A program made the position numbers and the translations under genes. Below the pieces are notes generated by a model. It had not been told where the DNA came from. It ran no database searches and saw only the letters and a program-made list of their open reading frames with translations. From assembly GCA_963920525.1 (NCBI GenBank), contig OY986438.1:53145753-53209752 (forward strand): 64,000 nucleotides of DNA, in the 5' to 3' direction. Source of the stretch: Dichetophora obliterata. Its lineage: Eukaryota > Arthropoda > Insecta > Diptera > Sciomyzidae. This document shows, piece after piece, positions 21,823-35,000 of the stretch (the first letter of the stretch is position 1; every line of letters starts with the position of its first letter).

Positions 21823-22405
21823 AAGTGCACACAAAAAATGTTGCGACGATGTGAGACTGTCAAAATTTCAAGGCAAACTGAGAACAAGTTGCAAAGAATA
21901 GCGAAATAACATCCAAAAATATACACACAAATTGGTGGTTATTCGCTCTTTTAGTGCTAGTTTCTTTGGGGTTTATTTCATTTATATACATCAGTACGAA
22001 ACCCTACTGGTAAAATTTTATCGGAGCTCTTACAAGTAAAGAAATAAGAGAGTTAAATTTTGAAAATGCCTTCAAATCAAGGGAAATGTTTAAGTGATTA
22101 GCACATAAAAAACAAGTGCACACAAAAAATGTTCGGACGATGTGAGACTTTAAAAATTCCAAAGCAAACTGAGAACAAGTTGCAAAGAATGACGAAATAA
22201 CATCCAAAAATATACACACAAATTAGTGGCTGTTCGCTCTTTTAGTGCTGCTCTCTCGCTTTTGGGTTTATTTCATTTATTTATATCAGTACGAAACCCT
22301 GCTGGTAAAATTTTATCGATGCTCTTACAAGTAAAGAAACAAGAACGTAAAAATTTTAGAAAATGACTTGAAATCAAGGGAAATGTTTAACTGATAGCAC
22401 ATAAA
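21823..22405. repeat. 291-bp tandem duplication upstream of the MULE gene
   Basis: Two head-to-tail copies, 21823-22113 and 22114-22405, both begin AAGTGCACACAAAAAATGTT. They share GAGAACAAGTTGCAAAGAAT, CATCCAAAAATATACACACA, TCGCTCTTTTAGTGCT and TCAAGGGAAATGTTTAA. They differ by scattered substitutions and small indels. The first copy abuts the MULE start codon, so the duplicated unit is its leader/promoter region. Confidence 0.85.
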
Positions 22406-22834
22406 CTATTGTTCTCTACGTCTGTTTTCATCAACGTTTTATTATTCACATTTACATTGACTACTATGATGAAAAGGTAGGCATTATTCTTTAATATTTT
22501 TATCACTCAATTACAGTGTGATGACTGAAAAAACACAACCAAATTTTATAGATGTTCTGAAAAAAAGACATGTTGAGAGTTCATTGCACCCATGATTTAA
22601 TTATTATAGGTTGTCCATTCGTTTGATGTTTTCTCACAAGAAGGAGAGATGAAGTAAAAATGAAGAAGACAGCAAAAGAGTATTTTTTTAATGACAAAAT
22701 ATAACTCAGTTGCCGAAACATCATACTTTTTCGTAGTACTAAATACCCAAAGATACCTTTAACTACTGGTTTTTCTACTGCGTTTCCCACTACTTGTTTG
22801 TTTTGATTAAACATTTTATTGAGTTTTTGAAATG
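22406..22834. other. no identifiable feature
   Basis: AT-rich DNA between the tandem duplication and the next hAT element. No coding, repeat or RNA feature was recognised. Confidence 0.35.
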
Positions 22835-23798
22835 GTAATGACTTGTGTCCGACCAAAACTGGAATTTTGGCCGAAACCGAAATCGAACATTTGGCCATTT
22901 TATAATATTCGGCCGAAACCGAAACCAAACTGGTTATTAATATGAAAATTTAAGTTTTTATAAATGAATGTTTTTATTAAAAGAAAACAAAAGTACTACT
23001 AGCACAAAATAAATATTATTTGAATATTGAAGTTTATAATGATTTATTGAAGTTTACTATAACAATAAATGATATAATTTTTTATTTTATTTTTAATACA
23101 CACTTCCGTACACACTCAAAATTTCAAAAAAATAGAAATATGTATTTCGTTTTCTTTTCCTTTATTCCATACACTCAGATTTCGTTTGGAAGTTTAATTA
23201 TCAATTTTTGGCTTATGTACCTATAAAACTTTAATGGTAATTGCAATAGAGATGATAATATCGAAAATGATAGTATCGAACTCATAAAATGAACAAAAAT
23301 GTTTTGCGTTTTATTTTGTACAATGCGTTGTGAATATTTTTATTAAACCAAACTTATATATTTGAATCAAATGACTGATGCAAAAAATTTTGGTATAATT
23401 CAAGAATAGCGAAAACCCTATTTTTAATATTTTTTGTTGGATTATACGGATTTTAACCTCCTAAATCCAAACCAAAAAAATTCAGGCCGTTGGCAATTGG
23501 TTTAGAAGTTATAGGCCTCCAAAGTTGCGAAATGGGCTTCAAATCTTTCTGTTTTTTTTTTAGTGTTCCGCGTTATGGGTATCAAAAGGAAGTTAATGCG
23601 AGTACCTATTCAACGAGGTATCAAACATGAAAATTCATTCATAACTTTTTAAGATTTTTTTTTAGATTTGGAGTAATGAGGCCAAAATCAATATAATCTG
23701 CAAAAAAAAAATTAAAAATTATAGTTGTCGCTATTCTTGAAATGTTCCGAAACTGGCCGTAACCGAAACCGAATATTCGGTCGGACACTAGTAATGAC
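22835..23798. mobile_element. non-autonomous hAT element with 8-bp TSD
   Basis: The element is 22843-23790 (948 bp), flanked by perfect 8-bp duplications GTAATGAC (22835-22842 and 23791-23798). Ends are TTGTGTCCGACC and, inverted, TAGTGTCCGACC. Several subterminal copies of GGCCGAAACCGAAA/ACCGAATATTCGG lie near both ends, as is common for transposase-binding repeats in hAT. The interior is AT-rich and non-coding. Confidence 0.87.
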
Positions 23799-24911
23799 AA
23801 TGTTTTGCTGTGTAAATCAATTTTGAAACAATGACAGACATGTATACAGCAAACATAACACAAAAATTTTTTAAATATTTGTAATATTTTTTAGCTTTGA
23901 AGTTACAATTAGCAAAAGAAGAGTCAGTTTAGAGATAAATTTCATTGAAAACATTTTTTTAAATACAGATTGAATGTTTTCGTAGCACTTTGCTTACAAA
24001 AGTTAATATATGCGGGTAATTCCGCCAAAAGTGCCATTTTTTCTTTTGAAAAATGAATAAATGTAAAAATAAAACTGAAGCTACAATAAGTAAGCCTGCG
24101 GACTGAAAGCTTTTTAGCGACGCCAGAATTAATAAAGTACACATGGCTGAAAAAGCTCTTAGCTCGAGAGATAATTTTGAGCATCGCTGTCCTTAAGTAA
24201 GTTAAAATCTCTTCAGGTCACACGGTATTACGTCATGAAATTGATTTGTATGCATTTTGTATTTTTTGAGTGGTTACAGGAATGTCAAAATCGTCTCTAT
24301 TTGAAGATCGCAGATCAGAGATAACCAAAATAATTTTCCACACATTTTTATCATATATTTGATAACTTCTTTAATGTGTTTTATCAATTTTGTTTTATTC
24401 ACTAACTGACTACACAGTTGGTTACAGAAACGACAACATTATCTTGGTTCACACTCGTCAAGACTTGAAAGTCAAGTTTTGCATATTCCCTTTTAAATTT
24501 AACGCTTTAATTTACACAGTGGAAAAACTTGAAACTTTGAGCTGATCAGTTTAGATCAACAGCTTCCATTTTATTAAATTAAATAGCTGATCATCGCAAC
24601 AAATATATTAAACTTAGAGTCAATTCAAGAAACGAGTATGGATTTCTATATATTAAATGAAAGATAAAACAAAATTTTTGAGAAACTAACAGTTTTATCA
24701 CTAATTACGTGCAAAAGTAATATAAAACTGCTCCCAAAATTCAAATTATTGCTTTTCTTATAGATAATTTAATTGTCTTTCAAATGACTAGAAAATAATG
24801 GTAAAGATATAGATAATATATTGAACAGATATTGTACCAAGGTATCAATTTCTTGACAAAACATATTCTTTTTTGTTTTTAATAATTCAAAAAATATTAT
24901 TTTTTTAGAAT
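23799..24911. other. AT-rich; contains one fragment of the MITE A/B family
   Basis: At about 24446-24520 the string CTCGTCAAGACTTGA, AAGTTTTGCATATTC and CTTTAATTTACAC matches the arm of MITE B, giving a truncated third copy. Nothing else was recognised. Confidence 0.45.
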
Positions 24912-26121
24912 TACAGCGTGAATAAAAATAGCTGTCGCACTTGTTTTATGCCATAAATCAAAAGCACTGTGTAAACTTTATTAAACAAAAAATTTTATTT
25001 TTTATTTTCAGCATTCTTTATAACTCTTCATCATTAAATTCGAATCTTTCTCCATTAATTTTTTTTAAAAATGTAAAAAAATTTGTGAAAGACGAGCATG
25101 CGGCACGCATCTGGTTTTCAGGTATAGCATCTGATATTTTCATTGATCATCGCTTAAGTTTATCTACCGTCATGTGTTTATGTTCATTAATTTGCTCAGC
25201 ATTATTCCCTAAATAGAAAAGTCCAGGGGGTTTAGGTCAGGGGATGATGGAGGGCATTCCTTCAACAGAAATAAAACATGGCAAATTTGCTCTGCACAAC
25301 CTTTAAACGATTTTTTCCTTTTGAGCTGGAAAATAATCTTGCTGAAAAAAAAGTAAATTGTAAATTTGCTTGGCATGCCGCATAAGATAGTTCTTTAAAA
25401 CATGTTCTCAGTAATATTCCGAATTATTTTAGCGCCTTTTTCGGAGAATGCGCCCTAAACCATAATTGTTGAAACATTTTAAAATCTTTCAATGGTTTTT
25501 TTTTTCTTTAGAAATTTCTGCCATGCAAGCTACGTACACTCTATAATTTTGCGAGTTGTGGCTTGCTTACAAAAACAAGAGTTTTTCGTCGCAAAATATG
25601 ATACTGCAACCTGCGTGCTGACGAAAGATCTGTGCACTTATTTAATTTCGCAATATTACTTAGGCTATTCACAGTTTGAATACGCTGGTCTGCTATTTGT
25701 ACGCCAATTTACGAAAGCGTATTTTGCTTTGTTATTGTTTCGCATACAAACGCAAATACGCAGGCACGCGTAAATAAAAGTAGCCATTGGACGTGTTTTT
25801 TTTACCTCGTATTTGTATGCTTTGTCTGCAGCCGCATAATCACATACATCACAGGGTTGCATAATTTTTTAATACGACAGTCACATGGCGAGGTGCTCAC
25901 AGTTTGAACAATAACAAATGCTATAAATACGATTTGTTGAAAGTACGCTTAAACTGTGAATAGTGTTAATATTATTATTGACAAATCTTTTGAAACGGTT
26001 CATTCAATAAGTGAATAATTAATGCCAGAGTCGTAAAAAAACAGCATATGTTTTCCAGTGTTGCTTTTTTTGTGTAATTGGTATTAATATAGGTGCGACA
26101 GTTACTTTGATTCACGCTGTA
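24912..26121 (-). mobile_element. mariner-like element relic with TA duplication
   Basis: The element is 24914-26119 (1206 bp) with TA on both sides. Inverted ends are CAGCGTGAAT...CTGTCGCAC on the left and the matching inverse on the right (about 30 bp, a few mismatches). On the minus strand near 25200-25290 a frame reads ECPPSSPDLNPLDFSI, the mariner/Tc1 catalytic block, followed by stops. The transposase is dead. A 293-bp MITE (25668-25960) sits inside, leaving about 0.9 kb of original element. Confidence 0.8.
25666..25962. mobile_element. nested MITE in the mariner relic
   Basis: The element is 25668-25960 (293 bp) with ends TTCACAGTTTGA and, inverted, TTCACAGTTTAA, and TA at both borders. 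It has no coding content. The inverted repeat is short (about 12 bp), so the call is moderate. Confidence 0.5.
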
Positions 26122-26512
26122 TATTTGAGCTTAATTATGCCATTTATGTTCTAAACTTAGCGCTTAGTGTTCTAAACAAGAAACCATTTTCAAATCGTGG
26201 CGCCCCAGTTATTGCAAACTTGCCGTAATTTTTTTTTTCTGATAACAGCTGATACTTTCTATACTTTCTGATACTTTCTTGAAAAAAAAATACACAACGA
26301 AAAACATGGTAGTCATTTATATTTGAGAGAATATATTTTTTGTTCACATATTTACGGGTGTTGTTAAACGAATGGTCAACCAATAATAATTAAATCATGA
26401 TTGCACCTAGTCTGACCTATCAATGTCATCACAATTTTTATATACACGTTAAAGTATGTTAACTTTATCACTTCGTTTGTGACGCACAGAAGGAGACGTG
26501 GCAGTTATAGAA
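26122..26512. other. no identifiable feature
   Basis: AT-rich spacer between the mariner relic and the INE-1-like repeat. Nothing was recognised. Confidence 0.35.
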
Positions 26513-28200
26513 AAGTATATATATTTTTGATCAGCATCATCTCCTGAGTCGATTTAGCCATGCCCGTATGTCCGTCTGTCTGTCTGTGATGACGATTACA
26601 GCCGTAATTTTAAAGCTATCGTAGCAAAATTCAATATATAAGCTTTTTATTTTAAATTGAAATTTGTAAAAATCCAATGAAAACTGCGTCTACCTCCCAT
26701 AAAAAGTGACTTTATGAAACCAGTTAAATCTCCTTAAATTCCACAAAAATTGGAACAATGGCTTAAAAATATGCAAATTTGGTTTAATCTTTACTATGCA
26801 CTCGATATTTGCAATTTAAAGTAAAATATTCAAATTCCGCCCACCTCCCATTCAAAGTGACTTCATCATAACAGTAAAACCTTTATAATAAAGGGCTGCA
26901 CAATTACATTTGAATTGCTGTACAAAAAATTTGTGGAGATCGCAATTACTTTCGTTCTCTCACTCTCATTTGCGGATAGCGTTGGCGTGAGCGAAAATTG
27001 AAGGTAGTGTGCGTAAGTGGAAAACCGGTTGAAAGCAAAACAAATAATAAATTGTCTATCGCGTATTAGTAATGTACATAAAAATAACTTGCAAGAGAAG
27101 TACAAGTTGGCAAGTACTTGAAATACTTGATACTTAATATCAGAAATTTAGAAGATGAATTTGTTTAATTAATGTATATAATGCATGTTTAAATTTAAAT
27201 GTATATTTTTTTAAAAACAAAAAACCATTCAGATAAAGATAACGAAAATACAAAAAAAAAATCAAAAAAATTAAACTTTGTGTGCGGTAATAAATATTTA
27301 TTTATTATTAATGTTTGTATGTAAAACATAAAATCAGTTTAAAAAATAGTAAGTTTAACATCACCGCTCACAATATTTATTTTTATAGCGTCGTTATTAA
27401 AACTACTATTAATATTTTTATTTACAGGAAAAAAATCACTATTTGTTGGCTGTAAGCATTTAAGCATTAAAAAATTAAAATAAAACAATAATTCAATACT
27501 TACTTCATCAATTTCCATTTTTTTTAAGTTAACTCTTACTTTATTTTTACTTTACTATTGCTCTCATTAGCAACTGATAATGGCCGCATTCTAGCCGAAA
27601 AAGTGCTCAAGTAGCGAAGTAGCATAAAATATTTTCGCTATATAAATTGTGACATCTCAAGGAACATGTTCTGTGAGAGCATACCATTCAGCCCGAAAGT
27701 TGTGGAACAGTTCTTTCCGCTGAATGCAGGCAATGACTTCTGCTTTCAGCATACGCAAGTACTTGCAGTAGAAGGTAGAACTATACAGTTTTTTTTAATT
27801 TGGCGAGATAGCGACCGATAATTACAGTAATTGATGAGAGCAAGTTGCGTATGCATTTGATCCGAGATTGAGAGAGTTAAAACATTACTTTTTCTCTGAG
27901 CAACAAGCAACGGCTTTACGCTATTTCTTTGCTTAATTCTGGTACAAGTGATGTGCCTAGCTAAAAGTACTTGGCGGAATTAAAGAAGCAAATACATTTG
28001 TGCAGCCCTTTACTTTATAAACGCCAAAAAAAATTAATGTTTAAACTTGATATTGCCAACATAAGCTTTAATAAATCAAACGGATCTGAGTTTCAAATGT
28101 GAAATATTTGGATAAAAGCCACGCCATTTAAAAGTGACGTCACCAAAATAATACAACATTCAAGTCATCGAATAATCTAATATACGGCAGTGCGGGTATT
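26513..28200 (+). mobile_element. INE-1/DINE-1-like repeat, split by a hAT
   Basis: The segment near 26513-26600 reads TATATTTTTGATCAGCATCA, then GAGTCGATTTAGCCATG and CCGTCTGTCTGTCTGTGATG. From memory this resembles the conserved block of Drosophila INE-1 (DINE-1), a non-autonomous Helentron-type repeat. After it come CTACCTCCCATAAAAAGTGA and a second CCACCTCCCATTCAAAGTGA at about 26845. The sequence is interrupted by the hAT at 26889 and continues after 28020 (GCCACGCCATTTAAAAGTGA). Outer boundaries are not visible to me. Confidence 0.55.
26881..28020. mobile_element. non-autonomous hAT element with 8-bp TSD
   Basis: The element is 26889-28012 (1124 bp) between perfect 8-bp duplications CTTTATAA (26881-26888 and 28013-28020). 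Ends are TAAAGGGCTGCACAA and its inverse. No transposase frame. It is inserted in the INE-1-like repeat and so is younger. Confidence 0.88.
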
Positions 28201-28578
28201 TGAACTTCGGTACAGTGGAAGATATTTCTTACCAGTTTTATTTATTTTTAAAATTGAAGTCTTCGAATTTTGTTGTGACGACATTCATTGAATTTTAACA
28301 GCCATGAGCCCTATTTAAAATTAAAAAATCCACATATTTTCAGTAGAATATCACGATTAATAAGGTCATGGAAAAAAAAATCTGATAAAATATAAAATTA
28401 GTTTTTTTCTTTTGAAAAAAAATTTTATTGCGTTCTATAGTGACTTTTTATTTTACAAAGTTCTATAATGCAACATGTTTCTCATTATATTGTCTTTCCC
28501 ACGAGCTAAAGATGACGAATATCGGTTGAAATTTGATGAAACGGGAGCATTTTGTATGGTAGAATGTATAAACCATTA
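28201..28578. other. no identifiable feature
   Basis: AT-rich sequence before the foldback element at 28579, possibly the end of the INE-1-like repeat. Nothing was recognised. Confidence 0.35.
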
Positions 28579-28759
28579 GGGTGCATCTTTTTTTTTAATT
28601 CATTTCTACTAGCATTTTTCTGGTTCTTTAATTCATAAATAAAAAACCTATGCAAGGAGAAGGCCAACAATTGATTTCTTCAGGTGGCGCCATACCCTAG
28701 AATGTCCGCATAACGTAAAAATTCGACTTTTTCGAAGTTGTTTGATAAATATTTATCTC

Positions 28760-29005
28760 TGTTAATAATTAATATTTCGTAAAAATACTCGTTCTGTTCG
28801 TTTAAACTTACTAGCTTAAAAACTTGTTAAATTATTTTAGATTCGATAAAATAATATGTTATTTTTTAATGTCAATGTTCAAAAAATTAATTTTTACTGA
28901 AAAATAATTTGGTTCAGTTCAGGCCAAAAAAGAAAAACAATTAATAAACACGATAATTTTAAAACTAAATATCGTTGTTTATTTCGCTGGGCTTGAACTG
29001 CAACA
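28760..29005 (+). repeat. BEL2 5' LTR
   Basis: 246 bp, TGTTAATAATT to ACTGCAACA. It matches the 3' LTR at all positions checked except one near its end. Confidence 0.94.
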
Positions 29006-29074
29006 TTTTTATTAATTGTCTTTTTTATTTGGAGTCGGAACTTCTTGGATACTTTGTTCCACCAAATACATTTT

Positions 29075-32000
29075 ATGGACCAGAAGCGGACTAGTCAGAG
29101 ACTCAAGGGACTACCGCCTACGATGCCTGTGAACCATTCACCGCCGTCTTCACCACTAATGTCCTTCGCCGAGATGCCTTTCGCCACTGAGACTTTAGCC
29201 ATCGCCACTACTGCCACCACCAATGTTGTAACCACTGCTGCATCCAGCAATGCTTCCACCGCTGCTGCGTCTACTGCTGATTTTACCGGTATTGCATCCA
29301 CTTCTAATGCCACTAATGCGACAGTATTTGCCAAGGTAACAAATATAATTAATAATAAACTACTGGATATGCAAAATGCATTCATGCAGTCCATGCAATC
29401 GATGCAATCTCAATTAGATATGTTTATCCAAAGTCACACTTTGGCTCAATCAATGCAGCCGTCATCGAATGTACCGCCTCAGTATCATCCTGTGTCTCTA
29501 CCGACGCTTCATTCCATACCTTCCCAACCGGGCGTCAATATACTATACCAGGCGCCTCAGACTTTACCTCAGTCTTTGCCTTACCCCCAGCCACTGCTTA
29601 CTACTCAATCTATTCATGAATCTCAGCAATTGATTACACCGTCGTCTTTATCCGTGCCTTACTCAATGTCAAATATGTATATATCTGAGTGTCAGCCTAG
29701 AACTTCAGCCTTCATGACAACTATGTCTACAACTCGGTCAGCCCCTTTGAATATGTTTTCACACACGCCCTTGTCCTCATCTCCATACGTACCAATGTCA
29801 ACGTCTATGTCAACCTCTATGTCAACGCCAACGGCTATGGAAACAACAACTCCAGCGTATTTAGCACAGAAGATTTCTCAGTCGACGCATCTACTACCGT
29901 CTGCGTCTGTATATTCCTCTCAGTCGACGCATCTGCCACCGTCTGCGTCTTTATATTCCTCTCATCCGACGCATCTGCCACCGTCTGCGTCTTTATATTC
30001 CTCTCAGCCGACGCATCTGCCACCGTCTGCGTCTTTATATTCCTTCCAGCCGACGCATCTGTCACCGTCTACGTCTTTATATACCTCTCAAACAAAATCT
30101 TTGCCAATGTATAACGTAACATCTAACACGGCACCTATAGCAACGCCCGTTGAACTATGTCAGCAACATTCTTTAAATTCCATTCCGTACGCCCAACAGT
30201 ATCAACGCCATACAAAGATCTATCCTTTGCCTAAATTTGCGGGTATTCCAGAAGAATGGCAAACCTTTATTGAAGCCTTCGAAAGTACAACTAGAGAGTT
30301 TGGATATTCCCCTCTACATAATATAATGCGCCTTAGAGAAGCTCTACAAGGAAACGCACGAGAGACTGTCGAATCACTTTTAAGTCATTCAAATAATGTT
30401 GAGTACATTATCGCAACATTAGAGGAAACGTATGGTCGCCCAGAACAACTCATTAAGTCCCAGATTCAAAAGGTACGTGCGATTTCTGCAGTAGTTGAAG
30501 GTGATCTCGTATCATTAGTTAGTTTCGCAAATAAAATTACGAACATGGCTACGTTTTTACAAACAGCACGTGGCGATCATCACTTAACAAACCCAACATT
30601 GTTAAGCGAGCTTGTTACAAAACTGCCCATTTCAAAAAAACTTCAATGGGGTGAGAGATGCATAATGCTAGGGAAAGCACCTTCTATCCTTGACTTTAGT
30701 TTATGGTTATGTAATATAAGGAAACTCGTAAATTTGGTCACAGATTCTATGCCTGCAAATTCGGTGCCAAATATCGGAAATCAAGTTCAAGGGAAAGTTC
30801 GAAAGTTTGCATGTACTAGCGTACAAAAGAAGTGCTGTATTTGCGATGGTGAGTGTTCGTCACTAGCTAATTGTTCCCGGTTCTTAAATTTAACCCTCGA
30901 AGAACGCTGGGATAAAGTAAAATCGATTCGCGTTTGCTTTTCTTGTTTAAAATTTGGTCACCAAGTAACAAAATGCTTCACTAAGCGCAGAAGTGGAAAA
31001 AATGGTTGTTCGCATTCTCACCATTCACTCCTACACTCTGAAAAAGTTTCCGACTCTTCAGATAAATCATTAACATCAAACTCCGTCGATTCACAAGAGC
31101 GTAGAAGTTGTCTTGCTGAATCAAACAGAGAGGACGACTCGGTTCTTTTTCAAATCATTCCAGTAAAATTGTACAGCAAGAACAAAATCTTGACTGTTTA
31201 CGCATTTGTAGATGATGGAGCTAACGTGACAATGCTTGATGCAGACATCGCACGCGAGCTGGGAGTGAACGGACCAACTGATGTCCTTGAATTGCAGTGG
31301 ATAAATAAGCAAACAACGCGGGAGCCGGCTGAAATAGTAGAATTTTCAATTAGCGGTATTGAAGAAAATGCAGAAATATACCATATGTCACGAGTTTTTG
31401 TATCATCTGGTTTAACATTGCCGATACAAACATTGGATGTTACTAAACTCAATAATATTGTTGATGTATCTAATATAAAAAGTTATAATAAAGTTCAACC
31501 TAAATTGATTATTAGTTTAACTCATGCTTTTTTAACTGTTCCAATTGAAACTCCACAAACATCCATTAGTCCAGGACCAATAGCATCAAAAACCAGATTG
31601 GGATGGATGGTCTATGGTCCAGTAGAAGATGATTATCAGAATCATAGACGAACATTGTGCCATGTAAGAAAAGTTTTACGGAATCCGAACCCGGTAGATA
31701 ACCTAGATACAATGATGAAGAACTATTTTGAAGTCGAAACTTTTGGAGTAAAGCCAAATTTAGAACCACTACGATCAAGAGATGTAGAAAGAGCACTCTC
31801 TCTTCTAAAGTCTACAACAAAACGCGAAGGAGAACGATTTGAAGCTGGTCTGTTATGGCGTGAGGATTTTGTTGCCTTTCCAAACAGTTTCGAAATGGCA
31901 ATGCGTCGCCTTCAGGGAGTAGAAAGGATATTAGCTAGAGATCCAGATTTAGCTAAAGAGTACTGCGATAAAATTGAGGAATATATTGCAAAAGGATACG

Positions 32001-35000
32001 CACGCCGCTTGACACACGAAGAAGCAACAAAAAGAACTGCAAAAACTTTTTATCTTCCACATTTTGCGGTAAAAAATCCAAATAAGAAAAAGATTCGGTT
32101 GGTGTTTGATGCTGCAGCTGAAGTAAGAGGCATGTCGCTGAACAAAGCTCTATTATCAGGTCCTGACATCAATCAACCTTTGTTGTCTCTTCTTTTTAAA
32201 TTCAGACAAGCACCAATTGCAGTTTGTGGTGATCTCAAAGAAATGTTTCACCAGGTCGGTATCGCCAAAGAAGATCAAGACGCTCAACGATTCCTGTGGC
32301 GAAACGGGGATCATACAAAACCAGTGGACACATACGTCATAGAAAGGATGATTTTTGGGGCTACATGTTCACCGACGATAGCGCAGTTCGTTAAAAACAT
32401 AAACGCGCAAGATTTTGCAACCAGTTATCCTAGAGCTGTAAAAGGTATAGTAGAAAAACACTATGTTGATGATTACGTAGATTGTTTTCAATCGGAAGAT
32501 GAAGCCATTCAAGTGATTAAGGATGTCATAAAAATTCATAAGGCTGGTGGCTTCGAAATGCACAATATCTTGTCAAACTCCAAAAAACTTTTAAGCACTG
32601 TGTACAATACGGCTACTAACGATTCTCTAAGTATTGAAGGTGATAAAGTAGAACGAATTCTCGGAATGTACTGGCAGTCAAAATCAGACGATTTTATATT
32701 TCAATTAAAGTTTCACAAAGTGCCGTCTGAAATTCTTGATTTTACACGCAGGCCAACAAAACGTGAATTACTTAGCGTCACGATGTCAATTTTCGATCCC
32801 TTCGGCCTCCTAGCGAACTTTTCTATATATGCAAAACAGTTGATGCAAAGTACATGGAAGTCTGGTATCGGATGGGACGAAGAGTTACCTGATTTTTTGT
32901 ATACCAAATTAAAGAGTTGGTTAGAAGAGTTACCAAAAGTTAAAAAATTCACGGTACCGAGATGTTATTCATTGAATTTTGAGAGCGATGATGTAGAACT
33001 GCATATATTTTGCGATGCTAGCGAGGAAGCTTTAGCTACTGTGGCCTATTGGAGAGTTGTTGGATCCAAAGGCATCAGTTTAGCATTTATTGCAGGCAAA
33101 ACTGCATGTGCACCAACGCGATTTCATACGATCCCAAAGATGGAACTACAAGCGGCAGTTATTGCAGTTCGTTTGAAGACTATGATAACAAACTATCATG
33201 AAAAGCGCATAAATAGAGTACATTTTTGGAGCGATTCACATACCGTAATTCGTTGGATAAGGTCAGATCATCGTGATTATAAACAGTACGTGGCCAATAG
33301 AGTTGCTGAAATTTTGGAATCTTCTAACATAGAAAACTGGAAATGGTGTCCTGGTGAATTTAATCCAGCAGATGATGCGACAAGAGCAAAATTTCCGGTA
33401 CGCTATAATCCAGAAAGCAGATGGAAGTCTGGACCCAGTTTTCTATTGCGCGGAGAGGATGAGTGGCCTGACGAGTCACGTATGACGTTAAAGAAGGACT
33501 TGAGCTCTGACGAACTTAAATCTAAAAATCGTATGTGCGTATTGCACAAGTCAAGTGTGTTAACACAGAATGTTAAGCGTTTTTCTAATTTCGACAGAAT
33601 GAGGCGTGCTATAGCATGGGTTTTACGCTACATATTCAATTTGAAACAAAGACTTGGCAATAATGAAAAATGTGTGGGTGAACTCACTGCCGAAGAGGAG
33701 GCAAAGGCTGAAGTGCATTTATGTCGCTGGGTGCAACAAGAAGCATTTGCATGTGAATACACATCTTTAACCAAGAAGACAATCATTTCTAAAAGCAGAA
33801 GCCTTAGAACGCTAAATCCCTATTTAGATGAGGAAGGTGTCATACGTATAAGTGGTAGAATAGACAATGCCACGATTTTGCCGAATTGTTCGAGAAGGCC
33901 TATTATTTTGCCAAAACATCATCAAATGACGCGTCTTATTGTTATTTCATACCATAAAAAGTTCTACCATATGAACACTTCTACTGTCATCAACGAGATT
34001 AGACAACGGTTTTGGATACCATCAATTCGTTAGTGCGTAGTGTTGAAGCGCAATGTACCTTTTGTAAGGTTCTAAAAGCAAAGCCTAACCAACCACAAAT
34101 GGGTCAGTTACCGAAAGATAGAGTCACTCCATTTATTCGACCATGTACATATAGTGGTCTAGACTTTTTTGGACCGTTTGAAGTAGCCATAAATCGTCGT
34201 CGAGAAAAACGCTGGGTGGCGTTGTTTACATGTATGACGGTAAGAGCCGTTCATCTCGAAATAGCCACTGACCTGACTAGTGATGCTTGTTTAATATGTA
34301 TCCGAAATTTTGTTAACAGAAGAGGAGTACCAGTGCAAATACGGAGTGATAACGGTAGAAATTTTGTAGGAATTACAAAGGAACTACGCGAAGCAACGGA
34401 TTTTTTGGATCACGACAAAATCACCGCCGGATTATCGCCATTAGGAATCAAATGGAAGTTCAATACACCTTCAAATCTGAGTGCTGGTGGAGCTTGGAAC
34501 AGTCTTGTTCAAACTGTTAAAAAGGCCCTCTCCGTTATTCTCAAGGAACATACGCCTCGTCTAGAAACCTTTTATAGTGTATTAATAGAAGCTGAGAACA
34601 TAGTCAATTCAAGGCCATTGACGCATTTGCCCGTTACAGTCGAAGAACCAGAACCGCTCACTCCTAATCACTTTTTACTTGGATGTCCTAATTCAACACA
34701 GACGCCAGGAGAATACGAGTCAAAACCTGGATATCTACGTAAGCAGTGGCGAATATTGCAAAACATGAAAAATGGATTTTGGAGGCAATGGGTTAAGGAC
34801 TACCTTCCTGAACTGACCAGAAGAACGAAGTGGTGTTTACCTACGGAACCACTACAAGTGGGATGTCTCGTTTTGGTCTGTGACGATAAAAGTCCGCGTT
34901 CACAGTGGAAGCGTGGTCGAGTTATTGAGTTAATTTATGGCAAGGATGGTGTAGCGAGATCTGCAATTCTTAAGACAAACGATGGAACATTTAAGAGGCC

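Noticed and set aside
22581..22928. 115-codon minus-strand open frame starting MVSVSAEYYK
   Set aside because: It reads through the hAT end at 22843 (GGCCGAAACCGAAA repeats) and into flank, so it is a chance frame.
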